DNA of 19,727 nucleotides from JBFHES01 sp041584015 (GTDB lineage: Bacteria; Bacteroidota; Bacteroidia; Bacteroidales; M50B96). Each line of letters opens with the position of its first letter. Positions within the stretch are counted from its first letter, which is position 1. The position numbers were made by a program, and so were the translations under genes. Location: contig JBFHES010000051.1 of assembly GCA_041584015.1 (NCBI GenBank), forward strand, positions 1-19,727, written 5' to 3'. Shown here in pieces: positions 1 to 7,418 of the stretch. A model generated the notes under the pieces. The model saw only the letters and a program-made list of their open reading frames with translations. It searched no databases and was not told the DNA's origin.

Positions 1-41
1 CCCAAACAGCTTCCGGGAATATCTTAGCTGGACAACAATTC

Positions 42-809
42 TTAGTTGTTAAGTTCAATGGCAATCGGACAATGATCCGATCCCATCACCTCGTTCAATA
101 TAGTTGCACTTTTAACAGCCGGCATAAACGACTCGCTCACTAAAAAGTAATCAATTCTCCAGCCTACATTCTTACCTCGCGCTCCGGCTCGGTAGCTCCA
201 CCAAGAATAGCAATCAGGTTTATCCGGATTAAAATGCCTAAAAGTATCAACCAATCCACCTTGGGTAAATCGGTCCATGCCGTCAATCTCTTCCTGCATG
301 TGACCAGCAGATTTATTGTAGTTTGGTTTTGGTCGAGCCAAATCAATTGATTTATGCGCTACATTAAAATCACCGCAGACAATTACGGGCTTGGTCGCTT
401 CAAGCTTCTTTAAATAATCAAAGAAAGCCTGATCCCAGGTTTGGCGATAATCCAATCGCTTCAACTCACTGCCCGAATTTGGCACATAAACATTAATTAA
501 AAAGTACTTGTCGTACTCAAGGCACAAGATACGCCCTTCCTGATCATGCTCTTCAATGCCAAAATCGCGCGATACTGAAATGGGCTCTACCTTCGATAGA
601 ATGGCTGTTCCGGAGTATCCCTTTTTAACTGCTGAATTTGAATACAAATGATAACCTTCAATTGATTTCAAGGTTTCTGCAACCTGATCATCCTGCGCTT
701 TGGTTTCCTGCAGGCACAAAATATCTGGTGCCATTGTTTCAAAATCCGTAAAAAAGTCCTTCTTCGCAACGGCTCTAATTCCGTTTACATTAAATGATAT
801 AATTTTCAT
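42..809 (-). CDS. xth: Exodeoxyribonuclease III (ExoA/XthA-type AP endonuclease)
   Basis: This 255-residue protein belongs to the exonuclease III / AP endonuclease family (endonuclease-exonuclease-phosphatase fold), which cuts DNA 5' of abasic sites and removes nucleotides from 3' ends in base excision repair in the cytoplasm. Visible motifs, in order: FNVNGIRA (residues 6-13, N7), LQETK with metal-binding E35, NVYVPNSG with Y108, GDFNVAH with D147 and N149, WRIDYFLVS, and GSDHCP near the C-terminus with the D245-H246 pair. All expected catalytic residues are present and the length is normal, so it should be active. The ATG start gives the usual MKIISFNVNG opening. It is the last gene of a minus-strand group, 48 bp after the transporter gene. 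No clear promoter of its own is visible, so co-transcription with the two upstream genes is inferred. Confidence 0.95.
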   Translation of the reverse strand: MKIISFNVNGIRAVAKKDFFTDFETMAPDILCLQETKAQDDQVAETLKSIEGYHLYSNSAVKKGYSGTAILSKVEPISVSRDFGIEEHDQEGRILCLEYDKYFLINVYVPNSGSELKRLDYRQTWDQAFFDYLKKLEATKPVIVCGDFNVAHKSIDLARPKPNYNKSAGHMQEEIDGMDRFTQGGLVDTFRHFNPDKPDCYSWWSYRAGARGKNVGWRIDYFLVSESFMPAVKSATILNEVMGSDHCPIAIELNN

Positions 810-857
810 ATTCTCTTTTTTTTTGACAAGATAAGCAATCTGATTATTTCAATAAAA

Positions 858-1790
858 TCAATGGCGCTGGCTATTAATCTCCTTTGTTGCTGTCTTTTTA
901 TTACTGATTAATATTCCGGTAATAATCAACATTCCACTAATTAAGTGATAAAAGCTTAAGCGCTCGCTGAGCAATACCCATGCTACCAAACCACTAAACA
1001 AAGGCATTAAAAAGTAAATCATTCCTGCTGCTGATGCTCCAATCTTATCTATTGCTTTGTTCCAGGAAACAAAAGATATGAGCGATGAAAATACGGCAAT
1101 GTACAGAATGGATGCAAATACAGGATTGTTTAAATCAAACACCAGTGAACTTCCTTTTGTAAAAAGGAAAAACGGCAAAAGCACCAGCATTCCAATAAAG
1201 AAAGTAGTGTATTGCAGCGAGATAATGCTGATTCCGTTTGGCTTGTTTTTTACCAGAGTACTGTGCACGGCAAAGGTAAATGCAGCCAATAGCATCAACG
1301 GATCGCCGGTATTAAAAGTTAAATTCAGGAGTGAGCTTAAATCTCCTTTGCTAACAATTATTAACACACCAATAATCACAATTACAACACCCAGCATTCT
1401 AAGAAGTGTAACGCGTTCTTTGAAAAATAAGCTGGAGATTAATAGAATAAAGACAGGAAAGGTAAGCGCAATTAAGGACAGATTTATGGCAGTTGTGGTA
1501 GCACCCGCAAAATAAATAAGGGTGTTAAACAAAGAAACACCTAAAACCGCTACCAATACCAAATATGGCATGTGCTTTTTAATCGATTTATAATCTCGCT
1601 TAACACTGCGAAAAGCAAATGGTGTAAATACCAATGTAGCCAACAGCCATCGATAAAAAGCTAAATGAAAAGGATGGATGCTCTCCGACAAGCCGCGGGC
1701 CACCACAAAATTACCAGACCATAGGGCGGTTGCCAACAATGCAAAACCAAATCCAACCAGCGTGTTATTTTTGTATTTAGATAATTTCAA
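858..1790 (-). CDS. DMT superfamily (EamA-type) membrane transporter
   Basis: A hydrophobic protein of about 310 residues with two EamA repeats of roughly five transmembrane helices each, as in drug/metabolite transporters. The first repeat begins GFGFALLATALWSGNFVVARG and the second begins around FNTGDPLMLLAAFTFAVHS. Family members export or import small metabolites across the inner membrane; the substrate cannot be read from sequence. The start is uncertain. The longest ATG frame begins at 1856 and overlaps the oxidoreductase gene by 65 bp, adding an unusual basic leader (MVKTPLKHRFRNERY). A TTG codon at 1790-1788 lies one base after the upstream stop codon, avoids the overlap and places the first membrane helix near the N-terminus, so it is preferred here. 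Either way the gene is probably translationally coupled to its upstream neighbour. Confidence 0.88.
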   Translation of the reverse strand: MKLSKYKNNTLVGFGFALLATALWSGNFVVARGLSESIHPFHLAFYRWLLATLVFTPFAFRSVKRDYKSIKKHMPYLVLVAVLGVSLFNTLIYFAGATTTAINLSLIALTFPVFILLISSLFFKERVTLLRMLGVVIVIIGVLIIVSKGDLSSLLNLTFNTGDPLMLLAAFTFAVHSTLVKNKPNGISIISLQYTTFFIGMLVLLPFFLFTKGSSLVFDLNNPVFASILYIAVFSSLISFVSWNKAIDKIGASAAGMIYFLMPLFSGLVAWVLLSERLSFYHLISGMLIITGILISNKKTATKEINSQRH

Positions 1791-1791
1791 A

Positions 1792-2427
1792 CTATCGAAT
1801 AAAGTTGGTGTATACCTTTCGTTCCTGAACCGGTGCTTCAACGGCGTCTTTACCATGCGCGACCAGCTTCATCAGATAGGCCATATTGCGTCCAAGGGTT
1901 TGCATGATTTGTACACCTTCTGCATCTTCCAGCACCTCTCCGGGTGTTGTGCCATGAATCACGTTCCAATAGTTAGAAGTTGGTATCATTAGCTCTGAGT
2001 ATTGCAAATAATGATTCAAGTCATTAAAGGTGGTCATGCCACCTGAGCGGCGCACTGCAACAAGTGATGCACCAACCTTATGACGGAGCATGCCTCCATT
2101 GGCACCCATTACGTAAAATGCACGGTCGAGAAATGATTTCATGTTACCACCAATTGAGGAATAATGCGTAGGTGAACCAAGCAAAATACCATCTGCATTT
2201 TTAATTAACTGAATCCATTCATTCACCGGATCATTTTCGATGATGCACTTCTCGTTTTTATTCTTAACACATTTATTACAAGCCAAACAACCACTTACAA
2301 CTCTATGGCCAACAGTTACAATCTGCGTTTCAATTCCTTGTTTTTCCAGCTCATCAGTTACCAACTTTAAAGCGTGATAGGTATTCCCTTTGGGTTTCGG
2401 ACTTCCGTTAAATGCAATTACTTTCAT
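1792..2427 (-). CDS. NADPH-dependent FMN reductase / flavodoxin-fold oxidoreductase, possibly an iron-sulfur flavoprotein
   Basis: A 211-residue flavodoxin-fold protein. The N-terminus MKVIAFNGSPKPKGNT (residues 1-16) is the FMN phosphate-binding loop of the NADPH-dependent FMN reductase family, and GSPTHYSSIGGNMKSFLDR (about 84-102) is the second flavin-contacting loop. Four cysteines at C47, C50, C53 and C61 form CX2CX2CX7C, which fits the compact cluster-binding pattern CX2CX2CX4-7C of the iron-sulfur flavoprotein family. A 4Fe-4S cluster next to the FMN is therefore plausible but unproven. The likely role is cytoplasmic electron transfer or quinone/oxidative-stress reduction; the true substrate is unknown. 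It is the first gene of the minus-strand group and has its own Bacteroidota-type promoter at about 2452-2482. The ATG at 2427 starts exactly at the conserved beta-strand. Confidence 0.88.
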   Translation of the reverse strand: MKVIAFNGSPKPKGNTYHALKLVTDELEKQGIETQIVTVGHRVVSGCLACNKCVKNKNEKCIIENDPVNEWIQLIKNADGILLGSPTHYSSIGGNMKSFLDRAFYVMGANGGMLRHKVGASLVAVRRSGGMTTFNDLNHYLQYSELMIPTSNYWNVIHGTTPGEVLEDAEGVQIMQTLGRNMAYLMKLVAHGKDAVEAPVQERKVYTNFIR

Positions 2428-2451
2428 TATTCATTCGATTTTTCTAAAGCA

Positions 2452-2482
2452 CAAAACTACTATTAAATCAGTTTGAAACAGA
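2452..2482 (-). promoter_or_regulatory. Predicted Bacteroidota promoter for the flavodoxin-fold oxidoreductase operon
   Basis: On the minus strand TAGTTTTG (2459-2452) matches the Bacteroidota -7 consensus TAnnTTTG. It is preceded after exactly 19 bp by TCTG (2482-2479), a 3-of-4 match to the -33 TTTG box. The -7 box lies about 25 bp upstream of the ATG at 2427, giving a short leader. It would drive the oxidoreductase, DMT transporter and xth genes. Confidence 0.55.
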
Positions 2483-2637
2483 GCTTTCATGATTTTCCTA
2501 TTCCAAAAATCGGATTAAATAAGCAAATGCCATGTGCAGTATTTAATTAGATATCTCTTGAATAATTGAACTCAACATCCTCGCTAAGTCATATTCTACA
2601 AAGCCCTTAACCCTAATTAAACATTACTAAAAATAAA

Positions 2638-2670
2638 TTTGCTTCCTATTATTATTTTAGTTTAACTTTG
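2638..2670 (+). promoter_or_regulatory. Predicted Bacteroidota promoter of the tetR-efflux operon
   Basis: TTTG at 2638-2641 and TAACTTTG at 2663-2670 match the Bacteroidota -33 and -7 boxes (TTTG, TAnnTTTG) with a 21-bp spacer. The -7 box is 26 bp upstream of the tetR ATG at 2696, so the transcript would begin inside the adjacent inverted repeat. No other good promoter is seen between here and 9646, which supports a single operon. Confidence 0.6.
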
Positions 2671-2691
2671 CGGTTTAACTAAATGGTTAAA
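2660..2691 (+). promoter_or_regulatory. Candidate TetR operator (inverted repeat plus direct repeat)
   Basis: TTTAAC (2674-2679) and GTTAAA (2686-2691) form a perfect 6-bp inverted repeat with a 6-bp spacer: TTTAACTAAATGGTTAAA. The left arm lies within GTTTAACT (2673-2680), which is repeated exactly at 2660-2667, 13 bp upstream and overlapping the -7 box. Size, AT-rich symmetric arms and position between promoter and the tetR start are typical of a TetR operator. Autorepression of the whole operon is the inference. Confidence 0.5.
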
Positions 2692-2695
2692 TCTT

Positions 2696-3316
2696 ATGGT
2701 CAAAAAAGAGGAAACTACTGAAAAGATAATACTACAAGCTGCACGCGAAGTATTCGTAGAAAAGGGTATGGACGGTGCACGCATGCAGGAAATTGCCGAT
2801 AGAGCAAAAATCAACAAAGCGCTTCTACACTATTATTTCCGCTCTAAGGATAAATTGTTCGATGCGGTTTTCGAGGAAATATTTAGTCAGGTAACACCCA
2901 GAATAGGCAATGCCCTGGAAGAGGATTTCAACATAGAAAGGCTTCTAAGAATGTTCATTGATCTTTATGCGGATATGCTCATTAAGAATCCGTTTATCCC
3001 ACAATTCATCTTATCTGAAATTTACAGAAACCCAGAGAGAATAAGAGAGCGCATAATAAACAAGCTTGGCATACAGAACTTCATTCCTATTATGCTCGAG
3101 AAACTAAAGGAAGAATTGAATCTAAACCACGATCCGCGCCATTTTCTGGTTTCGGTTATTTCCCTTATCGTGTTTCCATATGCAGGAAAGCCGCTTATTA
3201 AAATGGTTTTATTTAAAGATGATGAACGCGCATACAACGACTTCCTCATCGAACGAAAAGAGTTTAGCTATAATATGATTATCAATTACATAAACACTCA
3301 AAAAAACAAGGCGTAA
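2696..3316 (+). CDS. TetR/AcrR family transcriptional regulator
   Basis: A 206-residue TetR-type regulator. The N-terminal DNA-binding domain is clear: EKIILQAAREVFVEKGMDGA (residues 9-28) is helix 1 with its turn, MQEIADRAKINKALLHYYF (30-48) is the helix-turn-helix, and RSKDKLFDAVFEEI follows. The C-terminal part (about 70-206) is a helical ligand-binding domain without recognisable ligand motifs. It should repress its own operon and be released by a pump substrate. In Enterobacteria the TetR regulator CecR controls the YbhGFSR exporter, and the same type of order is seen here. The stop codon overlaps the ATG of the TolC-type gene by one base (TAATG), so the two are translationally coupled. 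An inverted repeat at its promoter is a probable binding site. Confidence 0.93.
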   Translation: MVKKEETTEKIILQAAREVFVEKGMDGARMQEIADRAKINKALLHYYFRSKDKLFDAVFEEIFSQVTPRIGNALEEDFNIERLLRMFIDLYADMLIKNPFIPQFILSEIYRNPERIRERIINKLGIQNFIPIMLEKLKEELNLNHDPRHFLVSVISLIVFPYAGKPLIKMVLFKDDERAYNDFLIERKEFSYNMIINYINTQKNKA

Positions 3317-4599
3317 TGAAGATAAAAATCACAGCCATCCTGATGCTTCTTCTGCTGTTTGTCTCCTCCTCCGGAACTGCTCAAACAGAAGTATCGCTTG
3401 ATTCGCTTTTTGCACAGGCTCAACGAAACTATCCACTTTGGAAGCAAAAAAAGCTAATCGAACAAAAAGCTGCTTTGAATGAACAGAACATTAGAAGCAA
3501 CTATAAGCCCCAGCTCAAATTAGTTGGACAGGCAACTTACCAAACGGACGTAACGGCAATCGAATTAGATATCCCATTTATAAATATTGATATGCCCGAA
3601 CTGCCAAAAGACCAATACAAAATTAATGTTGAGTTACATCAGATACTATACGATGGAGGTTTAACAAAAGTGAATATTAAGTTGGCAGGTTTACAGAGCG
3701 AATCCGAAATAGCAAAGAACGAAGCAGCCATGTACCAGCTCTATGAAAAAATTGCCGGGCTATTTTTTAAGTACCTGCTCCTAGACGAAAGTAAAGCCTC
3801 GTTAAATGCCAGCCAGGAATTATTAAATAGCAATCTAAAAGTTCTTAAAAGTGCCGTTGATGAAGGTGTTGGTTCCAGAAACGATCTGGATAATCTGAAA
3901 GCTGAATCAATAAATCTTGAGGCTAGCTTACTGGAAATTGAATTTGCTAAAAGTTCAATTGCTCAGTCAATTGAGATTCTAACAGGAAAACAATTACCGA
4001 CTAACTTTCATTTTACTTCGTCCGAAACAGAGCTGCAAATTGCATCAAAATATACCCGACCAGAATTTAATCTATTCGAAAAGCAGCACCATTTATTAAC
4101 AGCCCAAACCGAGCTACTTACAAAATCGCGAATGCCTAAAGCTTTTGCATTTTCGCAAGTAGGTTACGGCAAACCTGGCCTTAATATGTTCTCAGAAAGT
4201 TTCGACAGCTATGGGATTATTGGTGTAGGAATTAATTGGAACATTTACGATTGGGGCAATACCAAAAGAAAGAAGCAGCATATAGATATCCAGCATGAAG
4301 ATATTAATTTACAAAAGAATTTACTTACCCAAAACCTCGATCTACTTACAACACAAACCACAAGCGAACTGGAAAAAATACAACAACTAATAGCTAAAGA
4401 GGAAGAAATAATTGCGATACGAGAAAGAGTGCTTGAGCGAACTTCTGATCAGCTAAAGAACGGAACCATTACCTCAAACCAATATCTAGATGATTTGAAT
4501 AAACTCACACTAGCTTCAATCAAACTTGCTCGATTGAAAATAGAGTGGCAACAACAGCAACTGAACTATAAAATACAAACCGGCGAAATCTTAAACTAA
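3316..4599 (+). CDS. TolC family outer-membrane efflux channel
   Basis: A 427-residue outer-membrane factor of the TolC/OEP family, forming the outer-membrane exit duct of a tripartite pump. It begins with a signal peptide (MKIKITAILMLLLLFVSSSGTAQ, about 23 residues). The mature protein shows the two-fold repeat of long alpha-helical stretches: a first half with QNIRSNYKPQLKL near 55-70 and a helical segment at 115-215, and a second half with MPKAFAFSQVGYGKPG near 275-290, INWNIYDWGNTKRKKQ near 308-325 and a long helix to about 425. WNIYDWGN resembles the conserved second-repeat strand of this family. The ATG overlaps the tetR stop and the adaptor gene begins 12 bp downstream. Its place in the operon suggests a dedicated channel rather than a shared housekeeping TolC. 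Confidence 0.92.
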   Translation: MKIKITAILMLLLLFVSSSGTAQTEVSLDSLFAQAQRNYPLWKQKKLIEQKAALNEQNIRSNYKPQLKLVGQATYQTDVTAIELDIPFINIDMPELPKDQYKINVELHQILYDGGLTKVNIKLAGLQSESEIAKNEAAMYQLYEKIAGLFFKYLLLDESKASLNASQELLNSNLKVLKSAVDEGVGSRNDLDNLKAESINLEASLLEIEFAKSSIAQSIEILTGKQLPTNFHFTSSETELQIASKYTRPEFNLFEKQHHLLTAQTELLTKSRMPKAFAFSQVGYGKPGLNMFSESFDSYGIIGVGINWNIYDWGNTKRKKQHIDIQHEDINLQKNLLTQNLDLLTTQTTSELEKIQQLIAKEEEIIAIRERVLERTSDQLKNGTITSNQYLDDLNKLTLASIKLARLKIEWQQQQLNYKIQTGEILN

Positions 4600-4611
4600 A
4601 AAATCAATCAC

Positions 4612-5514
4612 ATGAAAAATATACTTCCATATCTGATTCTTGCAATCCTAATTTTTAGCTCGTGCAGCAAAGAGGAAAATGCCGCCGCTGCCTACGGAAA
4701 TTTTGAAGCTACCGAATTATTCGTTGCTGCAAAATCAAGCGGAGAGCTCACACAATTCACCATAGCCAAAGGCGATGCTGTAAAAAAAGGACAACTATTG
4801 GGTATTTTAGATACCACCATGTTGTGGCTTCAAAAAGAACAACTAACAGCAAAAACGAGCAGCATTGAGGCAAAGCTACAAGAGGTTGACGCACAGGTAT
4901 CAGTTTTAAAAGCTAAAAAAGACAACCTTATTAAGAATCAGGATCGCCTGGAAAAATTAGTAAAAAGCGAAGCAGCAACACAGCAGGATCTTGATAATAT
5001 GAATACCGAAGTGCTGATTACAGAACGTCAAATAAGCCAGGCCCGCACAACAAAACAAAGCATCGCTAAAGAATTGGTGGTGATTGAAAAACAGGAGGCG
5101 CTGTTAAATAATCAGATACGTGATTGTCATATTATTAGTCCGATAAACGGAACGGTAATGGAAACATTCTATGAGAACAAGGAATTGGCCCTAATGGGAA
5201 AGCCTTTGATAAAGGTAGCAAACCTGAATAATATTGATTTAAAAGCATATGTTGATGCACCGCTACTTAGTGAGATAAGCATAGGTAAAAAGGTTAAAGT
5301 TGCCATTGATGGTCCTGATGGCTCGCTAATTTACTTTGATGGTAAGGTTAGTTGGATTTCCAGTGAAGCCGAGTTTACCCCTAAAATAATTCAAACACCA
5401 GAAGAAAGAACCAACTTGGTATATGCCATAAAAATAGCAGTCAAAAATGATGGCAGCATTAAAATTGGAATGCCAGGCGAAATGCATCTAACCAAGCAAG
5501 AAGATAATGAATAA
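4612..5514 (+). CDS. HlyD/YbhG-type periplasmic adaptor lipoprotein
   Basis: A 300-residue membrane fusion protein that links the inner-membrane ABC exporter to the TolC-type channel. It begins with a lipoprotein signal: a hydrophobic stretch and a lipobox ending in C18 (IFSSCSKEE), so it is probably anchored by lipid rather than by a transmembrane helix. Residues about 39-68 (AAKSSGELTQFTIAKGDAVKKG) are the first half of a biotinyl-lipoyl-like domain. About 70-170 is a charged, Ala/Gln/Lys-rich coiled-coil hairpin. The lipoyl domain closes around SPINGTVMETFYENKEL and is followed by a beta-barrel region (NNIDLKAYVDAPLLSEISIGKKVKVAI). The length and the single hairpin resemble E. coli YbhG. 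Its last eight bases (ATGAATAA) contain the start codon of the next ATPase gene. Confidence 0.92.
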   Translation: MKNILPYLILAILIFSSCSKEENAAAAYGNFEATELFVAAKSSGELTQFTIAKGDAVKKGQLLGILDTTMLWLQKEQLTAKTSSIEAKLQEVDAQVSVLKAKKDNLIKNQDRLEKLVKSEAATQQDLDNMNTEVLITERQISQARTTKQSIAKELVVIEKQEALLNNQIRDCHIISPINGTVMETFYENKELALMGKPLIKVANLNNIDLKAYVDAPLLSEISIGKKVKVAIDGPDGSLIYFDGKVSWISSEAEFTPKIIQTPEERTNLVYAIKIAVKNDGSIKIGMPGEMHLTKQEDNE

Positions 5515-6436
5515 GGCGGTAGTTCTTAAAAATATCAGCAAATCGTACGATAAGGTAGTTGCCGTGCAAAACATTTCATTTGATGTAAATGAGTCGGAAC
5601 TATTTGGGCTTATTGGTCCCGACGGTGCTGGTAAATCTACATTAATGCGCATGATTGTTACATTGTTGCTGCCCACTGAAGGAAGTGCAAGGATTCTTGG
5701 TAAAGATGTAGTTGCCAATTTTAAGTACCTCCGCTCACATATTGGTTACATGCCAGGTCGATTTTCCTTATACACTGATTTAACTGTAGAAGAGAATCTT
5801 CAATTTTATGCCACTGTTTTTGGCAGTACCATTGAGGAAAATTACGATTTGATAAAAGATGTGTATTCGCACATTGAACCATTTAAAAAGCGCAAGGCCG
5901 GTGATCTTTCCGGAGGAATGAAGCAAAAATTGGCCCTCAGCTGTGCACTTATTCACCGACCAAAACTTTTGGTTTTGGATGAACCAACCACCGGAGTAGA
6001 TGCCGTATCGCGAAAGGAATTCTGGGACATGCTAAAAGGTTTAAAATCCAAGGGCATTACAATCATTGTATCAACACCATATATGGATGAAGCAGAAATG
6101 TGTGACCGCATTGCACTAATGAATAAAGGCACCATAATGGAATTAGATACTCCGAATGCGGTAAAAGCCAACTATCCCGGTTTCCTATACAAAATTGAAG
6201 CGCCCAACTTATACGAAGTAAAAAATCAGCTGAACGCAGCGTTTGGCGAAAACCAGGCCTACCTTGCCGGACAATGCATACACCTTAATCCCGGTGCCGA
6301 AATATATCATGAAGGTATTTGCAACCTTCTTAAGTCGATGGGTATGAAATTCAACTCATGCGAAATTATAGCACCAAACATTGAGGATTGTTTCATTAAC
6401 AAACTCGCAACAATAAAGGAGGCTATTGATGAATAA
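5507..6436 (+). CDS. ABC transporter ATP-binding protein, corresponding to the N-terminal half of YbhF
   Basis: A 309-residue nucleotide-binding subunit of an ABC-2 exporter. Walker A is GPDGAGKST (37-45), the signature LSGGMKQ (134-140) is canonical, and Walker B is LLVLDEP (154-160) with the catalytic glutamate E159. Two catalytic positions are unusual: the Q-loop reads YMPGRFSLY, with G84 where glutamine is expected, and the switch region reads STPYMDEAE, with P191 where histidine is expected. Residues about 210-309 form an extra C-terminal region after the core domain. It is paired with the next gene, and the two match the two halves of the fused ATPase YbhF. It starts inside the adaptor gene (8-bp overlap) and ends overlapping the second ATPase gene by 8 bp. 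It probably forms a heterodimer with that protein. Confidence 0.93.
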   Translation: MNKAVVLKNISKSYDKVVAVQNISFDVNESELFGLIGPDGAGKSTLMRMIVTLLLPTEGSARILGKDVVANFKYLRSHIGYMPGRFSLYTDLTVEENLQFYATVFGSTIEENYDLIKDVYSHIEPFKKRKAGDLSGGMKQKLALSCALIHRPKLLVLDEPTTGVDAVSRKEFWDMLKGLKSKGITIIVSTPYMDEAEMCDRIALMNKGTIMELDTPNAVKANYPGFLYKIEAPNLYEVKNQLNAAFGENQAYLAGQCIHLNPGAEIYHEGICNLLKSMGMKFNSCEIIAPNIEDCFINKLATIKEAIDE

Positions 6437-7166
6437 TCAGGAAACCATTATTGAAGTGCAAAAGCTCACCAAGATGTTTGGAGACTTTGCAGCCAACAAA
6501 GAACTTTCTTTTGATGTGTATAAAGGAGAAATATTCGGGTTCCTTGGCGCCAATGGTGCTGGTAAAACCACAGCCATAAGAATCCTAAGCGGACTGTCCG
6601 CTCCTACATCCGGAGCCGCAAAAGTGGCAGGATTTGATGTGTACAAAGAACGGGAACTCATTAAAAAGAACATTGGGTACATGAGCCAAAAGTTCTCACT
6701 TTATGATGACTTGACGATTACAGAAAACATGCGCTTTTACGGCGGAATATACGGTATGTCTAACAAATATATTAGAAACCGTACAGCTGAGATGCTTTCA
6801 AAATTAAAAATGAAAAACATCAGCAATACCTTAATAAAGGACATCCCGCTAGGCTGGAAACAAAAGCTTGCCTTTTCGGTAGCCATCTTTCACAAACCTA
6901 AAATTGTATTCCTTGATGAACCTACCGGAGGAGTTGATCCGATTACAAGAAGACAATTCTGGGACCTAATTTATGAAGCCGTTGATGAAGGTATTACGGT
7001 TTTTGTAACCACTCATTATATGGACGAAGCTGAATATTGCAACAGGGTTTCCATTATGGTAGATGGTATAATTGCTGCGCTTGATACTCCTGTTGGATTA
7101 AAACAAATTTATGATGTAGACACAATGAATGAGGTGTTTATTAAACTAGCACGGAATGTTGAGTAG
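6429..7166 (+). CDS. ABC transporter ATP-binding protein, corresponding to the C-terminal half of YbhF
   Basis: A 245-residue nucleotide-binding subunit. Numbering from the ATG at 6429: Walker A GANGAGKTT (40-48), Q-loop YMSQKFSLY with Q87, Walker B VFLDEP (160-165), and switch histidine H196 in TTHYMDEAE. The signature motif is degenerate: IPLGWKQ (139-145) stands where LSGGQ is expected. A TTG at 6426 would add one methionine, but the ATG at 6429 is preferred because its ATGAATAA overlap with the previous stop copies the junction before it. It should pair with the preceding ATPase to drive the two permeases encoded downstream. My recollection is that E. coli YbhF carries a similarly altered signature in its second half, which would make this a family trait rather than decay. 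Confidence 0.93.
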   Translation: MNNQETIIEVQKLTKMFGDFAANKELSFDVYKGEIFGFLGANGAGKTTAIRILSGLSAPTSGAAKVAGFDVYKERELIKKNIGYMSQKFSLYDDLTITENMRFYGGIYGMSNKYIRNRTAEMLSKLKMKNISNTLIKDIPLGWKQKLAFSVAIFHKPKIVFLDEPTGGVDPITRRQFWDLIYEAVDEGITVFVTTHYMDEAEYCNRVSIMVDGIIAALDTPVGLKQIYDVDTMNEVFIKLARNVE

Positions 7167-7228
7167 TTAGGCAGATGGAAGTCTTCAGCTTACAGTTGCA
7201 AATGACAGTAAATATTGCAGGAGCAATG

Positions 7229-7417
7229 ATGAATAAAATAGAACCATGGGATTTAGGTGAGAAATAGGAAGAAGTAGGAAAGCAGATTTATTATATGATT
7301 AATATACCCGAAAAATTCAGGCAAACCGCTGGCCATAATATTGACTGGCTGCCGACCGAAAACCAGGAACTGCCGACTTGGCTCATCTTAGACATTGACT
7401 CAGAAACAATACAATAG
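7229..7417 (+). pseudogene. Possible relic of a four-helix-bundle (S23-like) protein gene within the efflux operon
   Basis: The 252-bp gap between the second ATPase gene and the first permease gene breaks an otherwise gap-free operon. It holds a frame of 63 codons starting MNKIEPWDLGEK, interrupted by one in-frame TAG, then continuing EEVGKQIYYMINIPEKFRQ and ending at TAG 7415-7417. The first 30 or so codons resemble, by eye, the N-terminus of small Bacteroidota four-helix-bundle proteins (pattern xDLEExxxxFAKxVxxFxxxLPK). The later part does not. CTGCCGAC occurs twice (7349-7356 and 7370-7377), a kind of short repeat I associate with insertions of this family. The rest of the protein is missing, so this would be a decayed, truncated insertion. 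It could also simply be non-coding spacer. Confidence 0.3.
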
Positions 7418-7418
7418 A

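Noticed and set aside
1..41. Left edge before xth.
   Set aside because: Only 41 bases; no reading frame, convincing terminator or repeat is visible.
164..346. Short open frame on the minus strand inside xth.
   Set aside because: It lies fully inside a well-supported conserved gene in another frame and resembles no known protein.
1057..1515. 152-codon plus-strand frame opposite the DMT transporter.
   Set aside because: It is antisense to clear transmembrane repeats, low in hydrophobic organisation and without motifs, so it is a shadow frame.
2483..2637. Rest of the intergenic region between the oxidoreductase and tetR.
   Set aside because: AT-rich with no reading frame, hairpin or repeat beyond the two promoters already listed.
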